Positions 42,601 through 50,850 are shown, counted from the stretch's first letter. The stretch is 64,000 nucleotides of DNA from Cellulomonas edaphi (GCF_030362815.1 NZ_JAUCGR010000002.1:992001-1056000); one strand, 5' to 3'. Made by a program: numbers and translations. Notes: a model not told the origin generated them from the sequence alone.

Positions 42601-44819
42601 ACGGGCTGCCCGGTGGTGGAGAACACCTGGAGCTCGTAGAAGGAGTACCCGAACGTGGACCCGCGGTGGATGCCCTTCATCCGCACGTAGCGTGCCGTGG
42701 TCTCGGTGAAGTCGACCGTGTGCGTGCCCTGGACCTGGTTGCGCTGCTGCGCGACCGTGGTCCACGTGGTGCCGTCGGTCGAGACCTCGAGGTCGTAGTC
42801 CTTGCCGTAGGCCGCGCCCTCCCACAGGAGCTTGGCCTGGTGGATGGCGTAGGGCGCTCCGAGGTCGACGCGGTACCACTCGTCGTCCTTGCCGTTCCAG
42901 CTGCCGTCGAGCGCGCTGCCCCACTTGGTGGCGGTGTTGCCGTCCACCCCGTTGGACGCCGGGTCCTGCGACGACGAGGCCGTCGCGGACTTGCCGAGCG
43001 CGACGTTGACGCCCGCCGCGCTCTGGACCTTGACCGAGCGCGTCTCGATGCCCAGGTTGCCGTTCCCGTCCCGTGCCTCGACGTACACCTTCCAGCTGCC
43101 CGGCTCCTGCGGTGCGACGACGTCGAACGTGCCGTCGCCCTTCGCGGTGAACGTGGCGGGGACCAGCGCCTTGTTTCCGGTGGCGTAGTTGCCCGACAGC
43201 TCGACGGCGTAGGTGATGGCGTCGCCGTCGGGGTCGGTGGCGCTCGCCGCCACGGTGAACGTCGCACCGGGCGCCACGGCCGCCGTGGGCACCGTCATCG
43301 AGGAGATCACCGGCGGGGAGTTGTCGTCGGCCGCGGAGCCGCCGTACGCCTTCGCCACCGCGTAGTACCCCAGGCGCTTCTCGCCGCCGGTCAGGACGTT
43401 GAGCCACACGCCGCCCATGTCCTTCTCGATGCCGTAGTGGAACAGCGTCGCGCCCAGGGCCTGGCCGGGATGGTCGGTGACGGCCTTCCAGGCTCGCGTG
43501 TAACCGGCGGCCTTCTGCACGTCGGTGGGCTCCACCGGCACGCCGTTGGCGTCGTCCGGCACCTCCCACTCGCCGGTGGGTCCGCCTTCGGTGATGACGT
43601 ACGGCTTGCCGTAGTCGCCGGCCTGCCAGGCCGCGTGCACGTCGCCGATGGCGCCGTAGGAGTTGACCGCGAGCAGGTCGAGCGCGGGCGCGTTCTTCTT
43701 GTAGTACGGCCACGCGCCGACGTAGGCGTCGGTCGACGTCACGGGGTGGTTGGGGTCGATCGCGTGGATCGCCACCGCCGCCTCGTTGACGAACGACGTG
43801 TACGCATCACGCTGCGCCTCGAGCTGCGCGCCGGTGTAGCAGTTGCCCAGCCCGAGGACGGACTCGTTGCCCACGTCCCAGATGAGGACGGCGGGGTTGT
43901 CCTTGTACGCCGTGGTCCACTTCTTGATGTCGGCCAGGGCCGCCGCCTTGTAGCCCGCGGCGTCGACGACGAAGTCGGGGCAACCACCGCTGCCCGGTCC
44001 GCCGCCCGGCTGCAGCCAGTAGCCTGCGATCACGCGGATCCCGTTCGCCGCGGCCACGTCGAACAGGTGGGCCGACGACGCGTCGGTCCCCCACGTGCGG
44101 ATCGTGTTCACGCCCAGCGCCTTGAGCTTGGCGACGTAGTCCTCGGCGTGCGCCTGGTCCGGGCCCCACGTCATGCCCTTGATCTGGTACGGCTCGCCCT
44201 CGACCAGCAGCTGCCAGCTCCCGTTCCCGCCGACCACCTCGACCGTCTTGCCCGAGGGCTCGACGGGCGGCGTCGGGACCGTCTCGCCGAACACCTGGAT
44301 CTCGTACAGCGAGTAGCCGTACCCGATCGCGCGCGCGGTGCCGTTCACGCGGACGTACCGCCCGGTCACGGGGGTCTGCAGCGCGATGTCGTTCTCGTAC
44401 AGCTCCGGGTTGGACGACCCCGGCAGCAGCGGGTCCGCGGCGGTCGCCGTGTGCACCGTCTCCCAGTGCGTCCCGTCCGCCGAGACCTCGACGGTGTAGG
44501 CGCTCGCCCGCGCCCGCTCCCAGTCCAGCTTGACGCGCTCGACGCTGCTGGAGGCGCCGAGGTCCACCTGGATCCACTGCGGGTCGACGTCGTGGACGGA
44601 CTCCCAGCGGCTCTGCAGGTTGCCGTCGACGACGGCACCGGCCGTCTCGGGATGCGTCGACGCGGTCGCCGTCTTGCCCTGGGAGAGCAGGACGGGCGTG
44701 TCGGCGGCCGCGGGCAGCACGGCGGCGGCGACCGTCAGGGCGACGAGCGAGAGCACGCCGATCGATGCGATGCTCGCGCGCCGGCGGCGCCTCGCTGCGG
44801 GTGGGGCCAGGGCTGTCAT
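39636..44819 (-). CDS. Secreted multi-domain carbohydrate-active protein, sortase-anchored
   Basis: 1727 residues; ATG 44819 with GAGGAGG upstream. Order: signal peptide (1-41, A-A-A-D); F5/8C (CBM32-like) domain to ~165; TIM-barrel glycosidase of GH2/GH5 type (~189-490) with D-V-G-N-E (acid/base, ~318) and I-T-E-G-G (nucleophile, ~410); Ig-like region ~500-590; two more F5/8C domains (~604-735, ~764-907); a parallel beta-helix resembling GH55/pectate-lyase folds (~914-1467); ~75 residues of P-T-G-T repeats; an Ig-like domain; L-A-A-T-G sorting motif (~1691), helix and R-S-R-R tail. The substrate is not readable; two catalytic modules in one chain suggest a complex glucan or mannan. Confidence 0.88.
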   Translation of the reverse strand: MTALAPPAARRRRRASIASIGVLSLVALTVAAAVLPAAADTPVLLSQGKTATASTHPETAGAVVDGNLQSRWESVHDVDPQWIQVDLGASSSVERVKLDWERARASAYTVEVSADGTHWETVHTATAADPLLPGSSNPELYENDIALQTPVTGRYVRVNGTARAIGYGYSLYEIQVFGETVPTPPVEPSGKTVEVVGGNGSWQLLVEGEPYQIKGMTWGPDQAHAEDYVAKLKALGVNTIRTWGTDASSAHLFDVAAANGIRVIAGYWLQPGGGPGSGGCPDFVVDAAGYKAAALADIKKWTTAYKDNPAVLIWDVGNESVLGLGNCYTGAQLEAQRDAYTSFVNEAAVAIHAIDPNHPVTSTDAYVGAWPYYKKNAPALDLLAVNSYGAIGDVHAAWQAGDYGKPYVITEGGPTGEWEVPDDANGVPVEPTDVQKAAGYTRAWKAVTDHPGQALGATLFHYGIEKDMGGVWLNVLTGGEKRLGYYAVAKAYGGSAADDNSPPVISSMTVPTAAVAPGATFTVAASATDPDGDAITYAVELSGNYATGNKALVPATFTAKGDGTFDVVAPQEPGSWKVYVEARDGNGNLGIETRSVKVQSAAGVNVALGKSATASSSQDPASNGVDGNTATKWGSALDGSWNGKDDEWYRVDLGAPYAIHQAKLLWEGAAYGKDYDLEVSTDGTTWTTVAQQRNQVQGTHTVDFTETTARYVRMKGIHRGSTFGYSFYELQVFSTTGQPVGATDPTDPTDPTDPGTPVVPGTGDLVCGRDLVRDAGVTATASHGNGRDAIDDNVWSRWDSGVAETPAGSGNWVGRDGEWIQLDLGKVAPVCGLKPYWEGAFAKDYDIKVSTDGSTWTTAARVRGLGEKGPHVTRFEPVRARYVRLEAVTRGTQFGVSIWDLEVFEARKIELPTTDLLGSHVLVFDPSMDGKDIQAIFDSVFADQEKDQFGEGRWQIFFKPGTYSLDARVGFYTAMSGAGLDPTDVEIRGGDWVDAEWFDMNATQNFWRSAENLAYTPTGGTGHWATSQAAPLRRVQVNGNLQLDSGRYGWSSGGFIADSNVTGYVKSFTQQQWYARDSSVGTWAGGVWNFVYSGVTGKVSKGDGPGDPTATLPDSYGAFPTPPITAVEHTGTIAEKPYLYLTGDDEGSAADWAVRVPALRDGTTGTTWKNGTTPGVSLPLTDFYVVKQGATATQVNAALADGKNLLFTPGVYRMDKTIEVARPGTVVLGLGLATIIPTGGGIGMHVADAEGIRVAGLLFDAAVTESPALLVVGDKDVHVDHAANPIVLSDVFMRVGGAVAGKVDAAMVVDADDTIVDHVWSWRGDHGAGIGWDQNTSDYGFVVNGDDVSAYGLFVEHFQRYNVLWKGENGRTIFFQNELPYDVPDQAAWNHDGVKGWAAYKVDSSVEKHEAWGLGSYSNFTSDTEADEITVDGGFEVPKTADVKLHHMLVVSLGGEGIFEHVINGVGARNESSQTIPSYVAEYPDPANPGAGIEPPAAPTDPRTNPETVPSDDPTGTPTGTPTGTPTGTPTGTPTGSPTGTPTGTPTGTPTGTPTGTPTGTPTGTPTATPTGTPTAAPTGSPTGAPTEPSEPTAPAAPGDVDVSVSTPRVTAGQKLTIAADGLLAGEDVSVWLHSRPVLLARVPADAAGHVSVVVTVPTETAAGDHRVVVVGATSGAEGSADLRVLAADDLAATGSDARGLALAALVALLAGAAFVVARSRRGGASA
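40084..40290 (-). repeat. 12-bp coding repeat (P-T-G-T linker)
   Basis: Tandem GGCACCCCGACG-type units encode about 20 four-residue P-T-G-T steps in the wall-spanning linker of the large protein. The DNA repeats are nearly identical, so copy number may vary between strains. Confidence 0.9.
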
Positions 44820-44981
44820 CAGTCCTCCTCGTGTGCCGGTCGACGTCGACCGGTGGGGCACGCGCTGTGGTTCATGAGCTGTCGACGCCGGGCTGCGGCG
44901 CCAGTTCCGCGCGGGGGTCTGCGCGGCAAGGTGCGGGGCACGGCTGTGTGCGGGTGCGCAGGCGGGCGTCGGTGCCCGCAA

Positions 44982-44997
44982 CAGAGAGCGCTCTCTG
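44982..44997. promoter_or_regulatory. LacI-type operator O1
   Basis: CAGAGAGCGCTCTCTG, a perfect 16-bp palindrome with central CG. It begins about 9 nt downstream of the -10 of the large minus-strand gene, so occupancy would block initiation. Confidence 0.7.
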
Positions 44998-45006
44998 CGC
45001 GCTCGC

Positions 45007-45036
45007 AGTATGTCGACCGGACGCAAGCCGCCGCAA
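45007..45036 (-). promoter_or_regulatory. Promoter of the large carbohydrate-active gene
   Basis: Minus strand: -35 TTGCGG (45031-45036), 18-bp spacer, -10 CATACT (45007-45012). Leader of about 180 nt. The 377-bp gap 44820-45196 otherwise holds only the two operators and the divergent lacI promoter. Confidence 0.55.
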
Positions 45037-45049
45037 GAGAGCGCTCTAT
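45036..45049. promoter_or_regulatory. LacI-type operator O2
   Basis: AGAGAGCGCTCTAT with a perfect 10-bp core AGAGCGCTCT (45038-45047). It touches the -35 box. Centre-to-centre distance to O1 is 53 bp, about five helical turns. Confidence 0.65.
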
Positions 45050-45184
45050 GAATCACCCAAGTGCACCCGTTCGAGGGTCACATCATCCGTTCGGCCTACC
45101 GCCCCGGCGGGTCAGATCCGGCCCTGACCAGGGCCGACGCGTCCCGGGCGCCGCGGCACGGCGCCCGGGACCCCGGCATCGCGC

Positions 45185-45196
45185 TACCGTGCGGGA
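45185..45196 (+). promoter_or_regulatory. -10 box of LacI regulator gene (leaderless)
   Basis: TACCGT, 6-nt spacer, GTG 45197. Confidence 0.6.
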
Positions 45197-46243
45197 GTGC
45201 AGGACGATGCCCCCCCGACGCGCGTGAGCACCCTCGAGGACGTCGCGCTCGTGGCGGGCGTGTCGAGGGCGTCGGTGTCGCGCGTGGTGAACGGCAAGCC
45301 GGGCGTCGCGGCGCACATCGTCGAAGCCGTCACGGACGCGATCGCACGCACGGGCTACGTGCCCAACCGGGCCGCTCGGTCCCTGGTGACGCGCCGGTCC
45401 GACACCGTCCTCGTGGTCGTGTCGGGCAGCGACACCAGCCGCGCCGGACCGTGGGGCCCGGGCGAGCTGCTGGCCGACCCGTTCTTCGGGCGCGTCGCCG
45501 GCGGGCTGATGAGCTCCCTGCGGCCGCGCGACATCCACCCCGTGCTCATGCTCGCCGTGACCGACGACGAGCGCAGCCGGGTCCTGTCCTACGTGCGCGA
45601 GGGCAGCGCCGACGGCGTGCTGCTCGTGTCGGCCCAGGCCGGCGACCCGCTGCCCCAGATGCTCACCGACGCGGGGCTGCCCGTCGTGCTGTTCTCCCGG
45701 CCGGACCATCCGCTGCCGCTGAGCTACGTGGACGTCAACAACCGGGCCGGCGGCGCGCTCGCCGCCGACCACCTGGTGGCCCGCGGCTGCCGGTCGGTGG
45801 GGATCGTGACCGGCCCGCTCGACATCCCCGGCGCGGAGGACCGGCTGCTGGGCTTCCGTGAGGCGATGGCCCGGCACGGCGTGGCCTACGTGCCGTCGGC
45901 GCCGGGGACGTTCTCCGTCGAGAGCGGGGCGACCGCGATGGAGGCGCTGCTGACGCAGCACCGGGTGGACGGCGTGTTCGCCTCGAACGACAACATGGCG
46001 GTCGGCGCCATCCTGGCCGCCCAGGAGCGCGGGCTGTCCGTCCCGGACGACGTCGCGGTCGTGGGCTTCGACGACAGTACCGCCGCCCTCATGTGCCGAC
46101 CGACACTCACCACCGTGCGCCAGCCCATCGAGACCATGTCGGCCGAGATGGCACGCCTCCTGCTGGAACGGCTGGACGCTCCGGACCAGCGCCCCAGCGC
46201 GGCGATCTTCGAGCCCGTCCTCGTGGAGCGCGGCTCCGCCTGA
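45197..46243 (+). CDS. LacI family transcriptional regulator
   Basis: 348 residues. N-terminal LacI helix-turn-helix and hinge (T-L-E-D-V-A-L-V-A-G-V-S-R-A-S-V-S-R-V-V-N-G-K), then a periplasmic-binding-type effector domain (A-D-H-L-V-A-R-G-C-R-S-V-G-I-V, F-A-S-N-D-N-M-A-V-G, V-V-G-F-D-D-S). Divergent from the large carbohydrate-active gene, whose promoter carries two AGAGCGCTCT palindromes akin to CelR sites, so it is the likely repressor; the inducer is probably an oligosaccharide product (inference). Confidence 0.9.
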   Translation: MQDDAPPTRVSTLEDVALVAGVSRASVSRVVNGKPGVAAHIVEAVTDAIARTGYVPNRAARSLVTRRSDTVLVVVSGSDTSRAGPWGPGELLADPFFGRVAGGLMSSLRPRDIHPVLMLAVTDDERSRVLSYVREGSADGVLLVSAQAGDPLPQMLTDAGLPVVLFSRPDHPLPLSYVDVNNRAGGALAADHLVARGCRSVGIVTGPLDIPGAEDRLLGFREAMARHGVAYVPSAPGTFSVESGATAMEALLTQHRVDGVFASNDNMAVGAILAAQERGLSVPDDVAVVGFDDSTAALMCRPTLTTVRQPIETMSAEMARLLLERLDAPDQRPSAAIFEPVLVERGSA

Positions 46244-46425
46244 CCGCTCGCGCCGCCCGCGTCCGCGCCCGGGCGGACGACAGATCCGCGCAAACCGGAC
46301 GTATCAGGACGCGGTGCGGGGTCTCCTGGTCGATCGTGCGTGCCCGATCGGGCCGCCGGCCCCCGTCCGAGATCACGGACGCCCACGGCCCCGACACGGG
46401 GCGCGACCACCTGAAAGGCACAACC

Positions 46426-46965
46426 ATGTCCTCCACCCTGGCCACGAACACGCCGCGCCGCGACGCGTCCACGCCCGTCCCGTCGAACACCTACCGCCCC
46501 GCTCCGCGCGTGGCAGGACCGCTCGACGCTCTCGCCGCGCTGCTCGCCCGGTACTCGATCACGGCGCTGCGCATCAGCCTCGGGCTCGTCTTCCTCGGCT
46601 TCGGGGCGCTCAAGTTCTTCGACGGCATGAGCCCCGCCGCCGAGCTGGCCCAGCGCACGATTGACGCGCTCACGTTCGGCATCGTCGGGCCGGATGCGGC
46701 GCTGCTCATCACGGCGATCCTGGAGACCGTCATCGGTCTCACCCTCATCACCGGGATCTTCCTGCGGGCGGGCCTCGTGCTGCTCGCCGGCGCCTTCGTG
46801 GGCATCATGGCGCCGCTCGTCCTGTTCTTCCACGAGCTGTTCCCGCACGGGCCGACCATCGTCGGTCAGTACGTCATCAAGGACATCGTCCTGGTGTGCG
46901 CAGCGGCCGTCGTCGCGTCCCACGCGCTGGGTGCGCGGCTCACGCTGCCCGGCGCCCGGTCCTGA
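46426..46965 (+). CDS. YkgB/DoxX-like membrane protein (DUF417)
   Basis: 179 residues; ATG 46426 preceded by GAAAGG. A polar Ser/Thr/Pro-rich N-terminus, then about four membrane segments. L-R-I-S-L-G-L-V-F-L-G-F-G-A-L-K-F-F and G-Q-Y-V-I-K-D-I-V-L fit the YkgB/RclC (DUF417) group, linked in enterobacteria to reactive chlorine resistance; function here is unproven. Confidence 0.78.
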   Translation: MSSTLATNTPRRDASTPVPSNTYRPAPRVAGPLDALAALLARYSITALRISLGLVFLGFGALKFFDGMSPAAELAQRTIDALTFGIVGPDAALLITAILETVIGLTLITGIFLRAGLVLLAGAFVGIMAPLVLFFHELFPHGPTIVGQYVIKDIVLVCAAAVVASHALGARLTLPGARS

Positions 46966-47089
46966 ACCGGCCGGTCCGCCGCAGGCTCCGCGGCATCGGG
47001 GAGTCGCACCATCGGGGCCGCCTCGCGCCCGCCGTCCGCGGCGGCCGGGGCGGCCCCGCGGCGCGTCGCCGCCGGGTCCGTGGGCCAAC

Positions 47090-47118
47090 TTGCTTTTGAT
47101 AGTCGTTCCCAATAGCGT
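47090..47118 (+). promoter_or_regulatory. Promoter of the metal ABC operon with Fur-family-like box
   Basis: -35 TTGCTT (47090-47095), 17-bp spacer, -10 TAGCGT (47113-47118). The spacer holds TGATAGTCGTTCCCA (47097-47111), which resembles Fur/Zur boxes of the GATAATCGTTCTCA type with two changes. The rest of 46966-47089 holds no gene. Confidence 0.45.
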
Positions 47119-47198
47119 CGCACCGTCGCGCCATCGGGAAGCTGTCACCGGCACCGGGCGCGGTCACAACCGCCCGACCCACAGCCGCGAGGACCGCC

Positions 47199-48116
47199 AT
47201 GACCAAGCCGAACGCCCGCTCCGCGTCCCTGGCCGTCACAGCCGCCCTCGCGGCACTCGCGCTCGCAGGGTGCTCGTCGGCCGCCTCGACGCCGCAGTCG
47301 TCGGACGGTGCCGTGCGCGTCGTCGCGTCCACCAACGTGTACGGCGACATCGCCGAGCAGGTGGGCGGCGACCTGGTGCAGGTGACGTCGATCGTCGACG
47401 ACCCGTCCGCCGACCCGCACTCGTACGAGGCCAGCGCGCAGACGCAGCTCGCGCTGTCCAAGGCCGCGCTCGTGGTCGAGAACGGGGGCGGGTACGACGA
47501 CTTCGTCGACACCATGCTCGACGCGGTCGACAACGACCCCGCGGTCGTGAACGCCGTCGACGTCTCCGGCAAGGCGGCGGCCGCGGGCGACGAGCTCAAC
47601 GAGCACGTCTGGTACGACTTCCCGACCGTGACCAAGGTGGCCGACGCGATCGCCACCAGCCTGAGCGCGATCGATGCCGAGAACGCCGCGACCTACGATG
47701 CCAACGCCCGGGCGTTCGCGGACCAGGTGGACGGGCTCGTCGCCGCCACCGGGGAGGTCGAGGCCGACCACGCGGGGGCGGGCGTCGCCATCACCGAGCC
47801 CGTGCCGCTCTACCTGCTCGAGAACGCGGGGCTGGTGAACAAGACCCCCGCCGAGTTCTCGGAGGCGATCGAGGACGAGACCGACGTGCCGCCGGCCGCG
47901 CTGCGCGACACGCTGGACCTGTTCACCTCGGGCGCCGTCTCGGCGCTCGTCTACAACGAGCAGACCACCGGCCCGCAGACCGCCGCCGTGCTCGCCGCGG
48001 CGAAGGACGCCGGCGTCCCCGTGGTGCCTGTCACCGAGACGCTGCCGGAAGGCACAGACTATGTCTCGTGGATGACGGCCAACCTCGCCGCGCTGCGCAC
48101 AGCGCTGGCGTCGTGA
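47199..48116 (+). CDS. Zn/Mn ABC transporter substrate-binding lipoprotein (ZnuA/TroA-like)
   Basis: 305 residues. Lipobox L-A-L-A-G-C (about Cys 26). TroA-fold features: V-V-A-S-T-N-V-Y-G-D-I-A, D-P-H-S-Y-E (His ligand), N-E-H-V-W-Y-D (His ligand), and V-Y-N-E-Q near the C-terminus. The third His of zinc-type proteins is replaced around I-T-E-P-V. The His-rich loop of ZnuA is absent. Metal specificity is undecided between zinc and manganese. GAGGA precedes the ATG. First gene of a three-gene overlapping operon. Confidence 0.9.
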   Translation: MTKPNARSASLAVTAALAALALAGCSSAASTPQSSDGAVRVVASTNVYGDIAEQVGGDLVQVTSIVDDPSADPHSYEASAQTQLALSKAALVVENGGGYDDFVDTMLDAVDNDPAVVNAVDVSGKAAAAGDELNEHVWYDFPTVTKVADAIATSLSAIDAENAATYDANARAFADQVDGLVAATGEVEADHAGAGVAITEPVPLYLLENAGLVNKTPAEFSEAIEDETDVPPAALRDTLDLFTSGAVSALVYNEQTTGPQTAAVLAAAKDAGVPVVPVTETLPEGTDYVSWMTANLAALRTALAS

Positions 48117-48907
48117 CGGAGCACGCCCCGCTCGAGCTGCGCGACGCGAGCCTCTCCTACGGGGAGCGCACCGTGTGGTCGGACCTCGACCTCACGCTGC
48201 ATCCCGGTGACTTCCTCACCGTCCTGGGCCCCAACGGGTCGGGCAAGACGAGCCTGCTGCGCGCGGTGCTGGGGCTGCAGCCGCTGAGCGGCGGCACGCT
48301 GAGCATCCTCGGCCGGCCCGCGCGCCGCGGCAGCAAGGACGTGGGGTACATCCCGCAGCAGCGCCTCATCGACCCGGCGACGCCCGTGCGTGCACGGGAC
48401 CTGGTCCGCATGGGCATCGATGGCGACCGCTGGGGACCCGGCAGGCACAGCCACCGCGAGCGCGTCGACGAGCTTCTTGCGGCCGTCGGAGCCTCGTCGT
48501 ACGCCGACGTACCGCTCGGCATGCTGTCCGGCGGCGAGCAGCAGCGGGTGCGGATCGCGCAGGCGCTCGGCACCCGGCCGGGCATCCTGCTCTGCGACGA
48601 GCCGCTGCTCTCGCTCGACCTGCGCCACCAGCACGAGGTCACCGCCCTGATCCACGAGACCCGGCGCGCCACGGGCACGGCCGTCGTGTTCGTGACCCAC
48701 GAGATCAACCCGGTGCTGCCCTGGACGGACCGGGTGCTGTACCTCGCGCCCGCCGGCCACGCGATCGGCACCCCCGACGAGGTGCTGACCTCGGCCAACC
48801 TGACCTCGCTGTACGGCACTCCCGTCGAGGTGCTGCACTCGCAGGGACGCGTGCTGATCGTGGGCGGGGATGAGCACACGCACCACGTCGACGAGGCGGG
48901 CGAGTGA
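48113..48907 (+). CDS. Zn/Mn ABC transporter ATP-binding protein
   Basis: 264 residues from GTG 48113 (GTGA overlap). Walker A G-P-N-G-S-G-K-T-S, signature L-S-G-G-E-Q-Q-R, Walker B I-L-L-C-D-E-P-L-L-S-L-D and H-loop V-T-H-E. The tail D-E-H-T-H-H-V-D-E contains three His and could sense or bind metal. ZnuC/MntB-like partner of the adjacent permease. Confidence 0.9.
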   Translation: MTEHAPLELRDASLSYGERTVWSDLDLTLHPGDFLTVLGPNGSGKTSLLRAVLGLQPLSGGTLSILGRPARRGSKDVGYIPQQRLIDPATPVRARDLVRMGIDGDRWGPGRHSHRERVDELLAAVGASSYADVPLGMLSGGEQQRVRIAQALGTRPGILLCDEPLLSLDLRHQHEVTALIHETRRATGTAVVFVTHEINPVLPWTDRVLYLAPAGHAIGTPDEVLTSANLTSLYGTPVEVLHSQGRVLIVGGDEHTHHVDEAGE

Positions 48908-49815
48908 ACGCCGTGCTCGCGCTGCCCGCGGCGGCGTCCGACGACTGGTGGCAGCGGCTGTTCAGCTTCGAGAACTACGGCGAGCTGCTGGCGCTCGTGC
49001 ACAACTCCGTCATCGCGGGCGCCGTGCTGGGGCTCGTGGGCGGCCTGGTCGGCGTGTTCGTCATGCAGCGCGACCTCGCCTTCGCGGTGCACGGCATCAG
49101 CGAGCTGTCCTTCGCCGGCGCCGCCGCGGCGCTGCTGTTCGGCATCGACGTGGTGCTCGGCTCGGTGCTGGGGTCCGTCATCGCCGCGGTGCTGATCGGG
49201 GTCCTCGGCACGCGCGCGCGCGACCGGAACTCCATCATCGGCGTGCTCATGCCGTTCGGGCTGGGCCTGGGCGTGCTGTTCCTGTCGTTGTACCCCGGGC
49301 GCGCGGCGAACAAGTTCGGCCTGCTCACGGGTCAGATCGTGGCCGTGGACGACACCCGGCTGTCGCTGCTCGTGCTGCTCTCCGCGGTTGTCGTCGCGGG
49401 CCTGCTGATCATCTGGCGACCGCTGACGTTCGCGAGCATCGACCCCGACGTCGCCGCCGCGCGCGGCGTGCCCACGCGCGCGCTGTCGTTCACGTTCATG
49501 CTGCTGCTCGGCCTCGCCGTGGCGCTCGCGGTGCAGGTGGTGGGTGCCCTGCTGGTGCTGTCCCTGCTCATCACGCCGGCCGCGGCCGCGAGCCGGATCA
49601 GCGCCTCTCCCGTGGGGGTGCCGCTGCTCAGCGTGCTGTTCGCCGTGACCAGCGCCGTCGGGGGAATCCTGCTCGCGCTGGGCGGCAACGTGCCCATCAG
49701 CCCCTACGTCACGACCGTGTCGTTCGTGATCTACCTGGTGTGCCGGCTCGTGGGCAACGCGCGCACGCGCCGGGGCTGGACCCGCCGCGGCGCGCTCGCG
49801 GCAGCCCGCTCCTAG
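48904..49815 (+). CDS. Zn/Mn ABC transporter permease (ZnuB-like, ABC-3)
   Basis: 303 residues from GTG 48904 (GTGA overlap). About eight to nine membrane helices, with the ABC-3 signatures R-D-L-A-F-A-V-H-G-I-S-E-L-S-F-A-G-A, G-V-L-M-P-F-G-L-G, and A-L-L-V-L-S-L-L-I-T-P-A-A-A-A. It completes the metal importer. Confidence 0.92.
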   Translation: MNAVLALPAAASDDWWQRLFSFENYGELLALVHNSVIAGAVLGLVGGLVGVFVMQRDLAFAVHGISELSFAGAAAALLFGIDVVLGSVLGSVIAAVLIGVLGTRARDRNSIIGVLMPFGLGLGVLFLSLYPGRAANKFGLLTGQIVAVDDTRLSLLVLLSAVVVAGLLIIWRPLTFASIDPDVAAARGVPTRALSFTFMLLLGLAVALAVQVVGALLVLSLLITPAAAASRISASPVGVPLLSVLFAVTSAVGGILLALGGNVPISPYVTTVSFVIYLVCRLVGNARTRRGWTRRGALAAARS

Positions 49816-49865
49816 CCCCGCCGCATCGGGCCGACGCCAGGGAGCCCGCGGCCGCGCCCCGGACG

Positions 49866-50849
49866 TCAGCGGGACGCGCTCCCGCGGGCGCGCCAGTCGC
49901 TCGCCACCATCTCGGTGAGGTCGTGGCGCATCGCCCAGCCCAGGTCACGGGCCGCGGCCGCACCTGAGGCGACGATGCGGGCCGGGTCCCCCGGCCTCCG
50001 TGGGGCGATCGTGGGCTCGAGATCGCTGCCGGTCACCGCCGCGACCGCCGCCATGATCTGCCGCACCGAGACACCGTCGCCGCTGCCCAGGTTGTACGCC
50101 GCCTGGAGGGCGTGTCCCGCGTCGAGCGCCCGTGCCGCTGCGACGTGCGCCTCGGCGACGTCCGCCACGTGCACGTAGTCACGCACGCAGGTGCCATCCG
50201 GCGTCGGGTAGTCGTCGCCGAAGATCGTCGGGGGGCGTCCGGCGGCGACCGCCTCGAGCGCGAGCGGGAACAGGTTGTGCGGGCTCGTGTCCACCACGCT
50301 CTCGTCGCCCGAGCCGACGACGTTGAAGTACCGCAGGCTCGTGTGCCGCAACGGCAACGGGCCGTCGGCGCTGGCGCGCGCCTGGTCGCGGATGAGCCAC
50401 TCGCCGATCAGCTTGCTCTCGCCGTAGGGCGACTCCGGAGCGGTGGGCGTCGCCTCGGTCACCAGCTCCGTCTCCGGCGTGCCGTACACGGCCGCCGACG
50501 ACGAGAAGACCAGCGACGCGACGCCGGCCTCGGCCATCGCCGCCAGGACGCTCGCCGTGCCGGTGACGTTCTGCTCGTAGGTGTGCAGCGGGCGCTGCAC
50601 GCTCACCCCGGCGTACTTGAACCCGGCGAGATGCACCACGCCGGCGACGTCGTGCTCCCGCAACGCCGCGACCACCGCGGGCGTGTCGAGGATGGTGGTC
50701 CGCACGAACGGCACGCCGTCCGGCACGAACGAGGCGTGCCCGCTCGACAGGTCGTCGAGCACGACGACGTCCAGGCCCTGCCCGACGAACGCGCGGACGA
50801 TGTGCGCACCGATGTACCCGGCTCCGCCGGTGACCAGCCACGTGCTCAT
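49866..50849 (-). CDS. galE: UDP-glucose 4-epimerase GalE
   Basis: 327 residues. NAD-binding T-G-G-A-G-Y-I-G-A-H, catalytic Ser-Ser-Ala region F-S-S-S-A-A-V-Y-G, Y-G-E-S-K (Tyr-x-x-x-Lys), R-Y-F-N-V-V-G and R-D-Y-V-H-V-A-D. It interconverts UDP-glucose and UDP-galactose in the Leloir pathway. One nt separates the galK stop from its ATG; GGGGGAG serves as SD. Confidence 0.94.
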   Translation of the reverse strand: MSTWLVTGGAGYIGAHIVRAFVGQGLDVVVLDDLSSGHASFVPDGVPFVRTTILDTPAVVAALREHDVAGVVHLAGFKYAGVSVQRPLHTYEQNVTGTASVLAAMAEAGVASLVFSSSAAVYGTPETELVTEATPTAPESPYGESKLIGEWLIRDQARASADGPLPLRHTSLRYFNVVGSGDESVVDTSPHNLFPLALEAVAAGRPPTIFGDDYPTPDGTCVRDYVHVADVAEAHVAAARALDAGHALQAAYNLGSGDGVSVRQIMAAVAAVTGSDLEPTIAPRRPGDPARIVASGAAAARDLGWAMRHDLTEMVASDWRARGSASR

Positions 50850-50850
50850 C

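Noticed and set aside
39597..45227. A very long open frame on the plus strand opposite the large carbohydrate-active gene.
   Set aside because: It is the mirror of strong GC third-position bias in the real gene. Its product is Arg/His/Val-rich with no domains, while the minus frame has signal peptide, catalytic motifs and sorting signal.
50191..50220. A further CCATCC followed by CCGAA-like sequence as a SigK promoter.
   Set aside because: It lies inside galE on the antisense strand, with different spacing and no gene to drive.
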